The notes under the pieces: generated by a model
The model's database searches: none
Told to the model about the DNA's origin: nothing
What the model saw: only the letters and a program-made list of their open reading frames with translations
Program-made: the position numbers and the translations under genes
Origin: Apostichopus japonicus
Taxonomy: Eukaryota; Echinodermata; Holothuroidea; Aspidochirotida; Stichopodidae
Reading direction: 5' to 3'
Length of the DNA stretch: 64,000 nucleotides
Assembly: GCF_037975245.1 (NCBI RefSeq)
Contig: NC_092561.1
Coordinates: 2,082,501-2,146,500 of the forward strand
Shown here: positions 27,483 to 41,400 of the stretch, piece after piece
Layout: every line of letters begins with the position of its first letter
How positions within the stretch are numbered: position 1 is the first letter of the stretch

Positions 27483-29822
27483 AGGAAGCTTATTTTTCCT
27501 GGAGATCTAGTGCTGTATCAACAGATTGTTGGCAAGTCCAACATTAAATACAAATATATTTAATAGCCACTCCAGTTCATGTTGCTATTAACCTGAGAAG
27601 ACAAACCAAAACCTGTTACATGTGGCTAAAGCATCAAGTCTATAATGTCTAAAGTTTTGTATTTTATCTTTGCACTAAAAGATCTTCTTGTAAACTGATT
27701 TGTGCCTTGAAGATCATTTCATTAAGATGACCGGAGTTTCAGTAGTGCCACAGGTCTCGTGTTAGTCTGTGATCCTTTGAATTTGCCAGGGTAGAGAATA
27801 AACCACCTAACCCACCTTGAAATACATTTCACAAATAGAAAAATACCCATAACTAAGGCTAGAACTGACTGGGTCATCTCGATGTAAATAACACAAGGCT
27901 CGCCTTAGTACTTGTTCGTTACCTACTATAGTGGAAAACAGCTTTTCTACACTCGTCGACTATTTGACTCTACGAAATATTACTCAAACTAGGAATACAA
28001 TCAAACTAAGCTACCGTGTGTTATTTGTACTAAGTAAAGGGTAATGAGTGTCCATTGAAGAATTTGATTTATCATCATTTTCAAATTAAGTGTTGATTCG
28101 ATGCCACTTTTCCTTCAAACTTTGCAAACATTCCTGTGAAACATATGTGAAGTGTTATGGTAGGTGTGATTTACAAAGTCATCAATACCTTAATTGTTAA
28201 CACCTATGTAACAAAGAATAGTTTGTTATGGGTATTAGTTATCAACATCAACTCATTACGCTGCTTTCAGATGTAAACGGTGCGAGGTCTACTACCGAAA
28301 AACAAAAACACAAGACATTAAATAACCATTCTTGTCGCAGTGCAAAATACAAGATATCAATTTTATTTTCTGAAAACTTTACATTGTTGTCATTTTTCTA
28401 CAAGAAACAAGTATCTAAGATTTGTAAATTACAGAATAAGTTATGGCTTTACCTACAATTGACAGGGGGAGTTGGGTGAACATTTCAACAAGATAAACAA
28501 AGAAGAAAAATTATAAGACGTAGACTACAGATTAACGAGAGACACACAGCAAACCCAGCCAAACGGAAAAACCAAGTACTTAGTAAGAAAAAAAATAATA
28601 TTATACATAGAAACCATTTTAAAGAGATTGCAGCAAATATCCCAGTAACCTCTGGAAGAAGTGAGCTTAATGTTTTCTTTTGTTTTTTGTAATTTTTTAC
28701 AACTTGTACAAATGTTAGCACCATAACATTCATTGGTGCCATTCAAATTAGAACAAGAATTAATTAATTAATGAGAAAGTATTATATGGAAATAGATGAA
28801 TGTTTTCTTTGGATCAACCAAAGCATAAATACAAGGCTAGTGATACATGCCAAATACATCAAATAAATAAGTTTCTAATTTCTCTAACGTTTTAAGCGCT
28901 TTCGGATTTTGATGAAATCGTTGGTATGGAAGTTGCGGCCCTCGTGTGCGTTACGCTTACAAAATGACCGGACAAACTTTCTAAACATTTTGCAGGTTCA
29001 CCCATCGCAGGACTTAATGTAATTCACACATCCTAACAATAACATGAATGCCAGGGTTTAGTGACATGTTTGTTTATGCCCAGAGGATAGAAGTCTTGAT
29101 ACAAATGAAAAGAAACAAAAAACAAACAATGAATTGTACATCTGCAAAGTCTACTTAATAAATGGGATAAGTATGAATTGCTAGTCAAAAGTCAAATTCT
29201 GGACCATGATTTTTGAAGAGTGACATCTTCATGGGCATAAAACTGATATTAGGAATGAATGTAGAATGACATCAGCGGCTCTAGGTGACATGTCATAGGA
29301 ACCGAGTACAACATGTCATAATCGCAACTGGTAACGTAATACCCTATTCAAATGTGATTTCAATTCTGCCGTCACACTTGTAAAAATATGTGAACTATTT
29401 AATTCTAGATAAATTTACCTGTCCATCTCATTTTATCAACAATGACATTTTGATAGTTGAATTTCAATCACCTTGGGGGGAATTGTAGGGGTGTGTGTCA
29501 AAATCTGAAAACTAAACGGTCCTGGTCTTTTCTGATCGTGTGAGTGACAGTAACAACCCCGGTACGAGCTGTAACATCACAGTGCTTCCATCTCTGAAGT
29601 CAAGAAAGCAGAACGTATCTACTCAGTCCTGATCAATTTCCAATTGAATTATTTTTTAAATTTGGGTAATTTTCTGGGCATTTAACTTTGTGCATTAGAA
29701 TACCCATATTACCATCAAAACATGATGAAAAATAAAATCCAAAACTGATCCTTTGTAAGTGTTAAGCATGATGCCCCCCTCTCAAACAAAGACAACATTA
29801 CGTTCAAAACAAATTCAATGAC

Positions 29823-29828
29823 TTTATT
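29823..29828 (-). terminator. Candidate poly(A) signal for ARID2
   Basis: AATAAA on the minus strand, about 2.6 kb past the ARID2 stop, in a region without plus-strand genes. A nearer AATAAA lies at 32303-32308, only about 135 nt past the stop. Which is used cannot be told from sequence; 3'-end reads would decide. Confidence 0.3.
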
Positions 29829-31940
29829 GGTTGTAAAAACTTTCAGTAAATATTCTGGGCCATGCTCCCTGTTTCAGGTAGTAGTTGGGTTCTACCAATT
29901 GTAATGACTCTTTCTCTTAAATGGATGCTCTGTAGAATAGAATACAGTACTGATCTTGGCTTTATAAAACCTTACTAGGATCTTAACCTGACACAAAGTA
30001 CCAGAAGGCATCCACAAGTCTTAACAAACCTACTGTGCTATATATCTTATAATCGAACCAACGAAAACACCCTCCATCAGGCTCTGCTCACCCCTCCACT
30101 TCCCCTCCCCCCCAGTCCCAGATCAGATAAACAACATACCCTCCCCTTGACCAGGTGCATGCATCTATCAGACCACTGAAACATTTTACTCTTGATAGCT
30201 ATTTGTATCTGAGAGCAAGACTATATCAGCCATTTACCAGATGAAATTCAAAATGCTCATTTGCACTAGATAAGCAAATTGTTTTCTCCTTTGAAATTCA
30301 AAATGGTCAGCTAAGGTTTAATTGCAACTGACATGCAAAATGGTCTATGACAACTCCAAGCACTGTCATGGTAACTACTTACAACATTTGTTGTGCCACT
30401 TATATCCAGAAGAGAGCTCACAAATTGTTAACCCTTTGTAGATACAGAAGACATATGACAGATTGTGATCTAGCAGCTGTTAAAAAATAGAGTGGCTTTT
30501 GTTTTGTTTTGGGGTGTGGGGAAGGGGGGAAGGGGGAGCCTTTTCTCACTAAGACATTGTAAATAAAATCAGTTGAAATGAATTCAACCAAGTACACAAT
30601 GAGTTGCATCAAAAATGAACGAAAAGTGTTTTTGTAAAATAAAACAAAAGTTCTCTATTAAGAATAAAGCATTGTTTTGTAAACCATCTTCAACTTTTTC
30701 TTCCCTCCACCTTTTTTCTCTTCTACTCTATCCGATTAATCTATACCCTACCTAGCCTAACAAACAGTCGCTGTGAGTCACTACCAGGCCTAACCAATCA
30801 CAATATGAATTAGATTTACATGACAAATATGAATACAACTCTTACTACATTACAAGCACCTGTACAACAATACTTCCCCAGCTCGTCTGCTACAAAGCCA
30901 ATCTCCACTTTTATGTTTGTCTGTTTTGAGATGATCTAAACCCCTTTTTTCTCTTTAAGTTAGAGAACGATGACACATCTTCATCCCAAAAATAGGCCAA
31001 AACAAATGATTTTTGTGCATTTCTTCATAATACCATCAATATCAAACAGCTCGATACACATTTTCTTACCGACAATCTACATTCTGCTGATAAGTTGTGT
31101 TAACTACATCAAAATCTATTCTTTTTTCACCTTACTCGTATATTTTGTGCTTTTCTGTCCTGCAGGTCAAGCAAGTATCACCATTCTCCTCTATCTTGTG
31201 TCAAAGATGTTGACCTATTTCACTGGCTGTGCTAAAACAAGTGGATATGATCAACTTCAATAACATTTGATTACAATCTCACACATGTGAACAACTGGCT
31301 GAACTATTTAACGTAGCTGGTTGCCTTTCATAATCACCACTTCTCTGAGATTTCAAACAATTACCATGAGCAATATTCTATACACAATCTGTGATGTGTT
31401 TCTCTATTCATCAGAAAATTAGTAGGTTAGGCTAACTACCTCTGCTGTGAAAGTGTGGTAGGTCTAGGCTATGTTGTCTTGTAAATGCAAAGAGTGGCTC
31501 TAAGTGATTTTAGTGCACAATCGAGTAAGTCCTTAAAGTCAAAACCTGACAAGAATTTCTAGAGTTTACCAGCAGTAGAAAATTCCTGATCTACCCTGAT
31601 CTGAAAGAACAATGCTGATATGACCACACTGATAGTTTTGTTAACATAGTGTAGTTTTGTTAACATAGGTTTGGTCACATTCGATATACAAAAAGCTGCT
31701 GATTATCAAACCAAATTAGGTATTTCATTACTGGAATGTTAATCTGTAGCCAGTAGTAATCATGGTAACATGCATTGTAAGTGGATAATCACCATGAAAT
31801 ATACCCTCCAAAAAACCAACCACATAACAACAACACCCACAGTAACCTTTCACACATGAAATAATACATAATGCTCTGGTTTGTACCACCTGACACAGTC
31901 AACTTGGCAGAGCACGTCCGTGATGAGAAAGACTCCTTAA

Positions 31941-32055
31941 CATCTCCTCAATGTGATTGAACTGCTCAGCATCCTACCCATCAACATTATAAAACAAACA
32001 ACAGCATCTCCTCAATGTGACTGAACTGCTGAGCATTCCACCCATTAACATTCTG
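31941..32055. repeat. Short tandem duplication, 64-bp period
   Basis: The block 'catctcctcaatgtga' through the following 'aacatt' occurs at 31941 and again at 32005 with a few substitutions. It lies in the presumed ARID2 3' UTR. Confidence 0.75.
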
Positions 32056-32441
32056 GATCACATTTTTCTTTTTAAAACCTGCAACTCCCCTCTGAGTAAC
32101 TAATCCATCCATTTATCAAATACAGACTGTTAGTGTGTCACTATCAAGCAGACTTTACTGCCTTCTTTCTCCTCCTTTGTTTCTCTCCTCAGCCATCAGA
32201 TTGAGTGAATAGCTCCTGGTTTTTAGCAATCTGTTTGCTGCTGCCTCCTCCTCCTCATACCCATAAACCAGACCTCACACCAACCCAAAGAAGCCATTTC
32301 CTTTTATTCATCGTAGTGGTATCAAGAGTTGTTGAGATGGGTGGGTGGTTGTCACCCTTCACATCTCGTTTCATCTCGGATGAAGCACCCTCTGAGGGCT
32401 CACGGACAGGGTGGGACGTCACCCGTCGTGTCCCAGCTGTG

Positions 32442-35400
32442 CTATCTGTTCTCATCCTGGTGTATGAACCAAAGACACTTGGCCACTGTCGATGCCGATT
32501 CGGCTTTGCTCAGCGCTACGTGAGACAATCTGTCTTCGTACCGTAAAATTAACCTAACAGGGAAATATATGGAGAGATAATTTCATTGGTTTGCATTCTA
32601 TGGTTTGCATTCTATGGTTTGCATTACATTATATTGGTTTGCATTACACTATATTGGTTTGCATTCTATGGTTTGCATTACATTATATTGGCTTGCATTC
32701 TATGGTTTGCATTATATTATATTGGTTTGCATTACAGTATATTGGTTTGCATCACACTATATTGGCTTGCATTCTATGGTTTGCATTACATTATATTGGT
32801 TTGCATTACATTATAATGGTTTGCATTACATTATAATGGTTTGCATTACACTATATTGGTTTGCACTACATTATAATGGTTTGCATTCTATGGTTTGCAT
32901 TACACTATATTGGTTTGCATTACATTATATTGGTTTGCATTCTATAGTTTGCATTACATTATATGGTTTGCATTATATAGGTGTGGAGGATCTGCTAAAG
33001 CTCCATAGCAGCACAATGCTATCTGTCGGAAGCTGGTCATGAAAATAAAACTAAAAATTTCAGAATGTTTTAAAGCATGTCTCATGAACCATAAAATGCT
33101 AGCAAGTTACAAAGCTAACAACAAATTTTTACGCTCACAGTTATTTCAGATGTGAATGACATTCCATTATATACACAAACAGCCATTTCATGGATCAACA
33201 GTAGATTGTGCGAATGGTTCACTTTGAAGGCTCAGTTTCAGACCAGACCTCAGTCAAGTCAAGAAATTTGTTTGTAGCTGAACACAGAAATACCTGTCTG
33301 TTTCAGCAATCATGCTATGTTGTATATTCAATGTTGGCGATAATAACAGGAACATTTTCTCTATTTCAAATATAAGACAAAAAGTAACTTAAATTCAGTT
33401 CAGAGACTACAGTTCTTAAATATAATGCTTTTGCTGGGCCACAAAAATCTTCCGAAAAAGTCACTCGGTTTCCCCACAGAATGGATTTAGCAATGTGCAG
33501 GGAAGGCCAGTTGGTTTTTTTGGGCGCACATACCTGATTAAGGACAGAATAGTGGGCCAATTTTTTTCCTTCACAGGCTGAATTTGGCCCCATAGGCTGC
33601 TTATTGAGCACCCTTGTAGTACTACATGCCGATTTAACCTAATTCTGTGTTAAGTTCACCAACCAGGTTATACCTTGAAACCATTCAAAAGCAAGTCCAA
33701 CCCTATCATGAGAAACGAAACCAGATTTGACAAAACCTACCTTCGACCATCCTCTGAGTACTTGGCAATGTTTTTTAAGATGAGGGATGAAGTGATACGA
33801 ATGCTCCTGGTAACTGGACCTTCCTTCTCACCCTGCGGATGGGAGATGCGGATGGGAGATTGAGAAGAAATAGAGAATAAATTTGTACAGGCTAACACTG
33901 ACTGACGTGCTCAACTAAACAGACTAGTAATAATAACTCAGGGTTGAAGTAACATAGCATAACCTGCAAATTGCCACCACACGCTGATGGCAAATTCCCA
34001 TTCCGTAGTATAGATGGCAACCATGGCAACGATGGTAAATTGCCACATTTACATTCAAGTCTTCTTAGAGATCCTTCCATCGCTTTAAGTCTTCCGAAGA
34101 CATTTTGGTCTTTATTTCTGTATATTTTGATGTGTCTAATTACCCTTCAGGCAATGTATCTCCTACATAAACAATCTGACCACCACGCAAAGACCCTTGA
34201 GTGAGCAAAGTTAAAAAGGGCATCCTCTCATCGGAGACTAAGAATATTAAAACACACTACAGTCGTAAAAGTATGACAAATCTGGACAAACTGGGCCGCC
34301 TAACTTACCATTAAATCATGCAAGACTGGAGCTTGGAGACTTCTCCTAATAGCATGATATGCTGTGTGAGCGTTATACACCACCGGGTGTGCAAGCTGGG
34401 CTGTGTCCTTCTTACTCTGGTTATCAGAACCCCGCTGAGTTCGCCTCTCGGCCGCAAGCAACAGGGACTCTTCCGTGCAATGTTTCTCCTGCAGAGAGAG
34501 AGAGGGCGACATTTCAAAACATCATGTGTCCAAGCCAGTGTAATACTGTCATTGTGTTTTATGCTGTCTCTTATGTTGAATTTGCTACAAGTTGGTGGTA
34601 AATTACCAGACTGTTGACTAATAGTCCAGGTAAATCTGAAAACAGTTCTACCCTGGCCACCTCCCACCCCCCCCAGTGGTGGGTATACAGTAGTCAATGC
34701 TGATATGTTCCAATGATACTGTTCACAACTGTTAGAGTAGGCACCAGGTACCTGATATCAATCTGACAACTCTGGTTGCAGCAATCTCACATCAGGAATG
34801 ATGAAATTGTGCAAAGTGGTTTTCAAGGAAACAAAGCGATACATACTATTGTAGCACACAAAAGTTTTGGCGTACCATAACTTGCAAGAACGACCAAAGA
34901 AAATGAATGAACCACTTTTAAAGTTTGATTAATTGTATGGAGGGGTATCCATAGAACTGTGTGTGCATAACATATGGCTTGGTCAAGTTACACCATTACA
35001 TTGAAATTCCAAATACAGCTTTACAGGGAAAGTTACGTTACATTTCTCACAATTTCATATAGCATGTCAGCATTCCCTTATACACAAATATAATTTTCTA
35101 CATTTTATTATAACATTTAATTACCGTAACAAAAGTGGTTATCATTTTACATGAAAAGGACCCAGTTGTGAGAGACTTCAGCCCCACCCCCCCCCCCCCA
35201 AAATAGAAAGTTCATTTGAAACAGTGACAGCCTTCAAAGTTATAAAACTTTCAGTGCAAACACCATCTTTCAAAGAGGGTTCTGTGGGTCATTGGTCAAA
35301 ATGAATCTTACCTGGACGTGAGTGACCGTGGACCAACGTTGTCTTTTGATGTTATCGCAGCCTTCCCATTCGCACGTACCCCTGTAAGCTGGAGTTATGA

Positions 35401-38400
35401 CATGTTCCTTGCAAGCATGGACGTGGAGTGACTTGGCAGAAGATAGCGTTCTGTAATGGAGAGAAATTTAATGCAAGGTTCAGTTCGTTCTCTTAGTGAG
35501 CAACATTTTGACTTTTGTTAAATTTGGATTCCTAAATGTCGAAACATATTCCATTACAGAAAATGATAGAGAGCATTTCATGGTAATGTAGGAGAATAAA
35601 AGTAGTGAAAAAGTAAATAAATCTTTCAAAAATTTATAAAGATACTAAAAACATGACAATATGATAGTTTCTATAGCTTTCCTGGCATCTTACATTATCA
35701 TCTTTGGTTAATGATTTAAGTTTATATTATCTGACATGTGCCAACCATACCATCCATAGCTGACTCTAACAACTTGAAGGAAACAGTGGTTGTGCACAGA
35801 ATTTCAAATGTAGGTGGTGGTGAGGAGGAGGAGGAGGGGGGGGTGCAAATTCTTTATCCCCCAGCTGATTTAAGAGAATTATGTAGTAAAAAACACCACC
35901 CAAGTTTGTTTTAAACATCTCTGATGAAAGTACTCACTTGCGACAGCCGTTCCACTCACAGACGAAGAATGATGAGAGTGGATTGGCGCTAGATTGGGAC
36001 TGCTGGTGCTTGTGCTTGTCGGAGTGCTTCCCAGATGATCTCCTCTCCCTCTTACTGGAGGATGAGGAGCTAGATGAAGACCGTCTCTTCTTACTCTTCT
36101 TTGTTTCATGTACAGGAGGAGGAGGCGGTGGTGGGGGTGAAAGTGGTCCACTGCCTAGACTGCTGGGCGTGTCGCATCTCGCCATCTCTTCTGCTGTCCT
36201 CTTCACCCCTCTCTGCAGGTCTGGGTTCCCGGATGCCAATTCTTTACCCATCGGTGACAAAGGTACCTGTACTTGAGATCCAACCGGACCCCCGGTTCTG
36301 CTCGGGTCGGATGGCAGCGGTGACCCGATAGGTGAACTAGACATGGACGTATTGGGACTGAGGACGTCTGGACATATGTCCAGATGACCGTTGGGCGTGG
36401 GTGACGAAGTGTGGATATTATTTGATACACTATTGGACTTTTGAAGGTCAGCGTTCTTATTACCCAACAGACCGTTACTTAAAAAGTTTTTCTCGGCAGG
36501 TGGGGAGAGATCCCCATTTTCCATGACTTTGATTGGTCCATTAGTATTGCCACCTGCCACCAACCTGCCATCATCAACTCTGAGGCAGAGATCGTTCACG
36601 ACACCGTCACTTTTCAGCTTCTTGTTGTCCTTGAAAGAGTCTTCCCCGACTAGATTGTTCGATTTCATATTTTCTATCCTCGTTATACTTTTCACAATTT
36701 CGTTTTTCACTTTGTCCTCGATGGCAGCATTGATTTCCTTTTGAAGAATGTCTTTGGTCATTTGTCCGTTCATGATATGGTTCACTACAGAGGCCTCCAC
36801 GTCCTTGCTATTCTTCAGGTGCTTCTCATTCAGATCGATCGATCGAATGCCACCCTCGTCTGAAAGTTTGTCTCCCAAGTAATTTGAGACATCACCCACC
36901 TCATCTAGGGAGGGATGTAAATTGTTCAGGAGTACATTCTCGGACGGGTGTCCCACCTTCCTTCCTAATTTTGATACATCGTTTTGATGTTGCGATACCG
37001 AGATGGAATTCACTGGCTGTTGTCCCGTCTTACCGAGGTCACTGGCAGCATCTGGGCTGGCAAGACGGCTGTCGCTGGTCGCGGAAACTGATCCGACGTA
37101 TCCTCCGACTTTACTCTTCTGATAATCGATATGGTTTGGATTCTCGATTCTTTCAATTTTGGCTTCCACTGGAATCATGTCCTCTTCCCCGACGCCGTTT
37201 AATACTTTTGTTGGTGTCTGTTCTTCCTTTTTTGATGGTTTAGGCGACTTGGCTTTGGCTCTCTTTGGTGATTTCTGGGGGCTCTCGGATGGAGGAAATT
37301 CGTCACCGTTACAGTTCATACTGTTGATACCCTTGGCCGCAGGTATCGTGCCTGTGAAATTGGTGTTAAGCGGGTTATTGATGTCTGGCGTCTGAGGGAC
37401 AAGGATGGGATGGTCTAGGCTATCCTGACTACATTCACTGGGATTGGCCTCACTCACAGTCTCTGACATAATGCTGTCTACGGTAGAATCTCTACTCCCC
37501 GCTGGGGAATGAGACCTCTTCGAGTGTTTCTTACTCTTTTTACTCTTCTTCGACGAAGTGCGATGTTTATCTTTGGATTTTTTCTTCTTGGATTTTGAAG
37601 TCGAAGAAGTACTTGAGGTAGGGGAGGCTAAGTCACCTGGTGAACACTGGTCTTGGTTGTTGTTGTTATATTGCACGGAACTGATGGCTAACTGCGGCTG
37701 AGTCATTGCTTGATTCTGGTTGGACATGGAGACCATCAGTTGTGGATTATACTGCTGTTGTTGTTGCTGTTGCTGCTGTTGTTGTTGTCCTGGCATTGGT
37801 CTGGGTGCAATGTTGACCAGGCCCTGCTTCTGCTGGGGTTGAGCCCAAGCATTCACAGCTAACAGCTGTCCTTGTGATTGCACAAGCTGCATCTGAGGCT
37901 GTGGAATTGAACCTTGTGTAGACCCCTGTCTTGGTGGGGAAAGAGGGGAGTTCTGCTGAAGGAGTCTTTTGATCAATGGTGCATCAGTGTTGAGACTCTG
38001 AGAGGTACCAGTGGTGCAGCCGTAACTGACCATCGGAGGGTTCCTCGTGCCCTGCTGAAAGTTACCACTGGTATTAGGAGGCGTAGTGACCACCATGGCA
38101 GGCCCCTGCGAAAAAGGCAAACGGTTTTGAATGTTAGCCACAAAGTGGGGTCTGTTGACATTATTTTGAACCATCTGTTGTTGTTGAGTGTGAGGTTGGT
38201 TGACAGGGGGTCTGACGACGAAACTCTGCCCCAAGACGATCTGTTGTGTCTGCATACCCGGATGGTGCTGTAGAGTCATCATAGCAGGCTGCCCTTGATG
38301 TAATAACGTAGCTTTGGGCTGTATGCTAATGGTCTGAGTTGAAGGCATGTGGATGTTGACACTGGTCTGCGGTGGCAAGGTTGGCATGCCTTGCGGTTGC

Positions 38401-41400
38401 TTCTGTTGACCACTTTGACCAGACTGGTTGAAAGTCGCTGGCTTGGGTTGGATTGGCTTTGGCTGAATGTTGATGGGCTGTCTCGGGCCCTGTTTCGGCT
38501 GAAGGTTGAGACCAGAAGCTATCTGTACCTGTCCTTGCATGACGGGCTGAACGTTGAGGACGATCCCTTGGGAAGGCACCAGGACATTCTGAATCGTGGC
38601 ACCACTAGCAGGAACCACTTGGTGGACGACGGGGTTGGTATGAACGAGTGTTATTGAGTTTGTAGTTGAAGGAAGAACCGAGGGGGCTGCAGCAGTAGGT
38701 AGTGGGTGTGGTGGTATCGAGACTGTGATCTTGTTGCCGGAGGTGGTGAACTTAGCCTCTACCGGAGGACAGGGTACCACAGCCGGTTTTATTGCTTCAG
38801 AGATGGCTGGGCGCTCCTCTTTATCCTGGGTACCCTGAGAGGCTACCAGATCATCGCTTGTTACAGATAGATCACTGTTTGTGATAGGAGCTTCACTGGG
38901 TTTCTCCTGGCCATCTGTATGAGCATTGGGCACTTTCTGGATTCTGACCTCTCCATCCAACAAGTCTGCAGGGTTGCCAGAGGGCTTGGTTACTTGTCCT
39001 GGGGGATCACCATCATCTGTTGCCTGGCTGACAGATTCGCTGTCTACTTGGCTTTTGGTGGAGACGGGGCTACTTGAAGGACATGGTGTACTTATACCAG
39101 TAGGACTCAAGGCATCAACCATGGGGTTTGAAGGAGGTGGAATTGGTGGCTGAGGAGGGTCTGTCACCCCATCAGCAGGAGATAATTGGGGTGCAGCAGG
39201 AGGTGTTGATGAGGCAACTCTGGTGTCCTCTAAGGGAGCCTGTTGTGGTATTGCAGCAGTTGTAGTTGCTAATGATTCTGTTACAGGAGGAGGCATATTT
39301 GTAGCAGTAGTAGTATTAAAAAGGGGAGGGGGTGGAGGAGGTCCAGACTGTTTCTCTTGTGTTTCCGTAGTTTGTACCGGACGTTCATGCTCCGGTGCCC
39401 GTTGAAGCACGATATTACCGTCACCACCATGTGGGATTGTTTGTTTGGTGACTTGGCCCTTTGGAGGAGGCACACTCTGAGATTCGACTGGATTTACACT
39501 GTTCTGTCCGCCTGACGTGACGTTATGAGGGCCACCAAACTGACCATGAGGACTGTCCCCCTGAACCTGTGGGCGATACAATGTCACTTGCTGCTGTCCA
39601 CTCAGTTGGACCTGAGGTACTCCCGGCATTATCTGTGGCCTGCCTGGTGGACCACTTAAAGCAATTTGTGGCACACCATATGGAACTTGTGGTCCCCTTA
39701 CAGAACCCTGTGGTCCGGCTGCATAGTTCTGTGAACCAGTTAATTGTTGTTGCTGAGGCCCTGACTGTGCTAATATATTCACACCACTGATGACAAGGTT
39801 AGCTTGACTGTGCGTTGGACCTCCAGGAAGGTTCTCACGTTGTACTGGACTGTTACTTGGATGTTGCTGGGCCAACTGGTGCGAAGGTGCCCCAACAGCA
39901 GCAGTAGTAGACGTCGGTATGTGTTGACCAGGAGGGTACCCTGTCCTACTGATAGGACCATTCATCACCTGTGGTGAACTGTGGGGAAAGTTCTGAGGGT
40001 AGCCTGGTGCCTGACCGGGATGGTAAGGTGGTGGTGGAGCTCTCTGGTTAGGGGTACCACTTGGCGTGTAACTGAGGTTCCTTACTGGTGGTGGACTGGG
40101 AGATACATTAGGAGATGGTGAATGTCTGGAAGCAAGATGTGCCATCATGGTTGAAGCCGGTCTTGAGTTGCTGCTCAGCGCTGAAAAAAAGAGAAAAGTG
40201 GTGATAATTAACAATTTATGAAAAGAACAAACATGGACAACATCTCTAAGGTTATCTTTGATCTGTACATATATCTTTATCATTGACACCCATCTGAGTC
40301 TGAAGGGGTGATGATGCAACCAGACCTCTCCATCAATTTGTGTACCTCTGATAATATTAATCTTGTTGGATATGTAATACCATAAAATTTACGTCCAGAT
40401 TACAAAACAGGCAAAATCTGCAAAATCACCTAAAACTCAACCCTATAACGGATTAAACACACAAAAGCGTTCAGGATGATCAAGTAAAAATCCAAATATT
40501 AAAAATACCAATATTTGATTGATAATATGTCTGAAAGCTTAGGCTCTACGTTCTGCATGTAATTTGTGTGTTAGGGTACACAAGGTTTGTTTTTAATCTA
40601 CAGGTGCAACATGTACTACTCACCACTGGAAAGTGGTTGTGGTTGCCACTTAAATGGTTGTGGGTTCTTCCTCTTTGCTATGCCAGCTATATGATATTGC
40701 ACTGAGCTGCCTGTATCTACCTTCTTCATGCCCACATGTGGATAAGATAACCTGTACGGATAAGAGGGGGACAACAAGATCAAGTTACAAGGAACAGTGT
40801 ACATACAGACATCTATATATTAATGGAGTCACAATAACAGAAAATGAAACACTCACAAAAAAAAGAGGGTAATTATAAACAACTTTGGGAGGTAGCATTG
40901 CTTGTTCGTTTCTCTAAAAAAAGGGTTGTAGGATATTAGTAGTTTACATGACGTGTGGTCTTGAAGTACAGATCAGTTAACAGATGAAGGAATTGTTTGT
41001 TCAAGAGTCTTTCTATACACACAACTGTACACTAACATTACCCACATATATATTCAAATGTTACAGTTGGGCTACAAGTTCAGTGCATAACGTACAGGGT
41101 AGTTGGGGGATCCACCGAAATTAGCATAAAAAAAAGTTCTTGGGAACCAATTTTGGATAATTCCAAAGGCTATTGGTCTCTTTGAATGGTAACAGACCCT
41201 CTCTTACTTTACATCTGTGGTCTTCCTTATTCAATAAATATATCAGCTACATAAATGTCAAACTAACCACTTCTAGGATTGTTCACGAAAAGTGCCACGG
41301 GCAAGACAGTGTATGAACTAAATACATAAAAGATGAATTCTTTTAATTCAAACTAACCACTTCTAGGATTGTTCACGAAAAGTGCCACGGGCAAGACAGT

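Larger units (their letters stand above)
25563..32441. other. Spacer between convergent PWP1 and ARID2 genes (3' UTRs, repeats)
   Basis: No coding exon was recognised. The left part should be the PWP1 3' UTR (plus-strand AATAAA near 26260 and 27797). The right part should be the ARID2 3' UTR. The stretch contains long C and G runs, a duplicated about 120-bp block (27183/27363) and a short 64-bp-period duplication (31941/32005). Transcript ends are not fixed. Confidence 0.6.

Noticed and set aside
28485-28746. Overlapping minus-strand ORFs with hydrophobic stretches
   Set aside because: Short, low complexity, no homology and no splice context; hydrophobicity follows from T-rich DNA.
32605-33042. 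145-residue plus-strand ORF rich in Leu/Tyr/Trp
   Set aside because: Pure translation of the 14/20-bp minisatellite; all three frames are open for the same reason.
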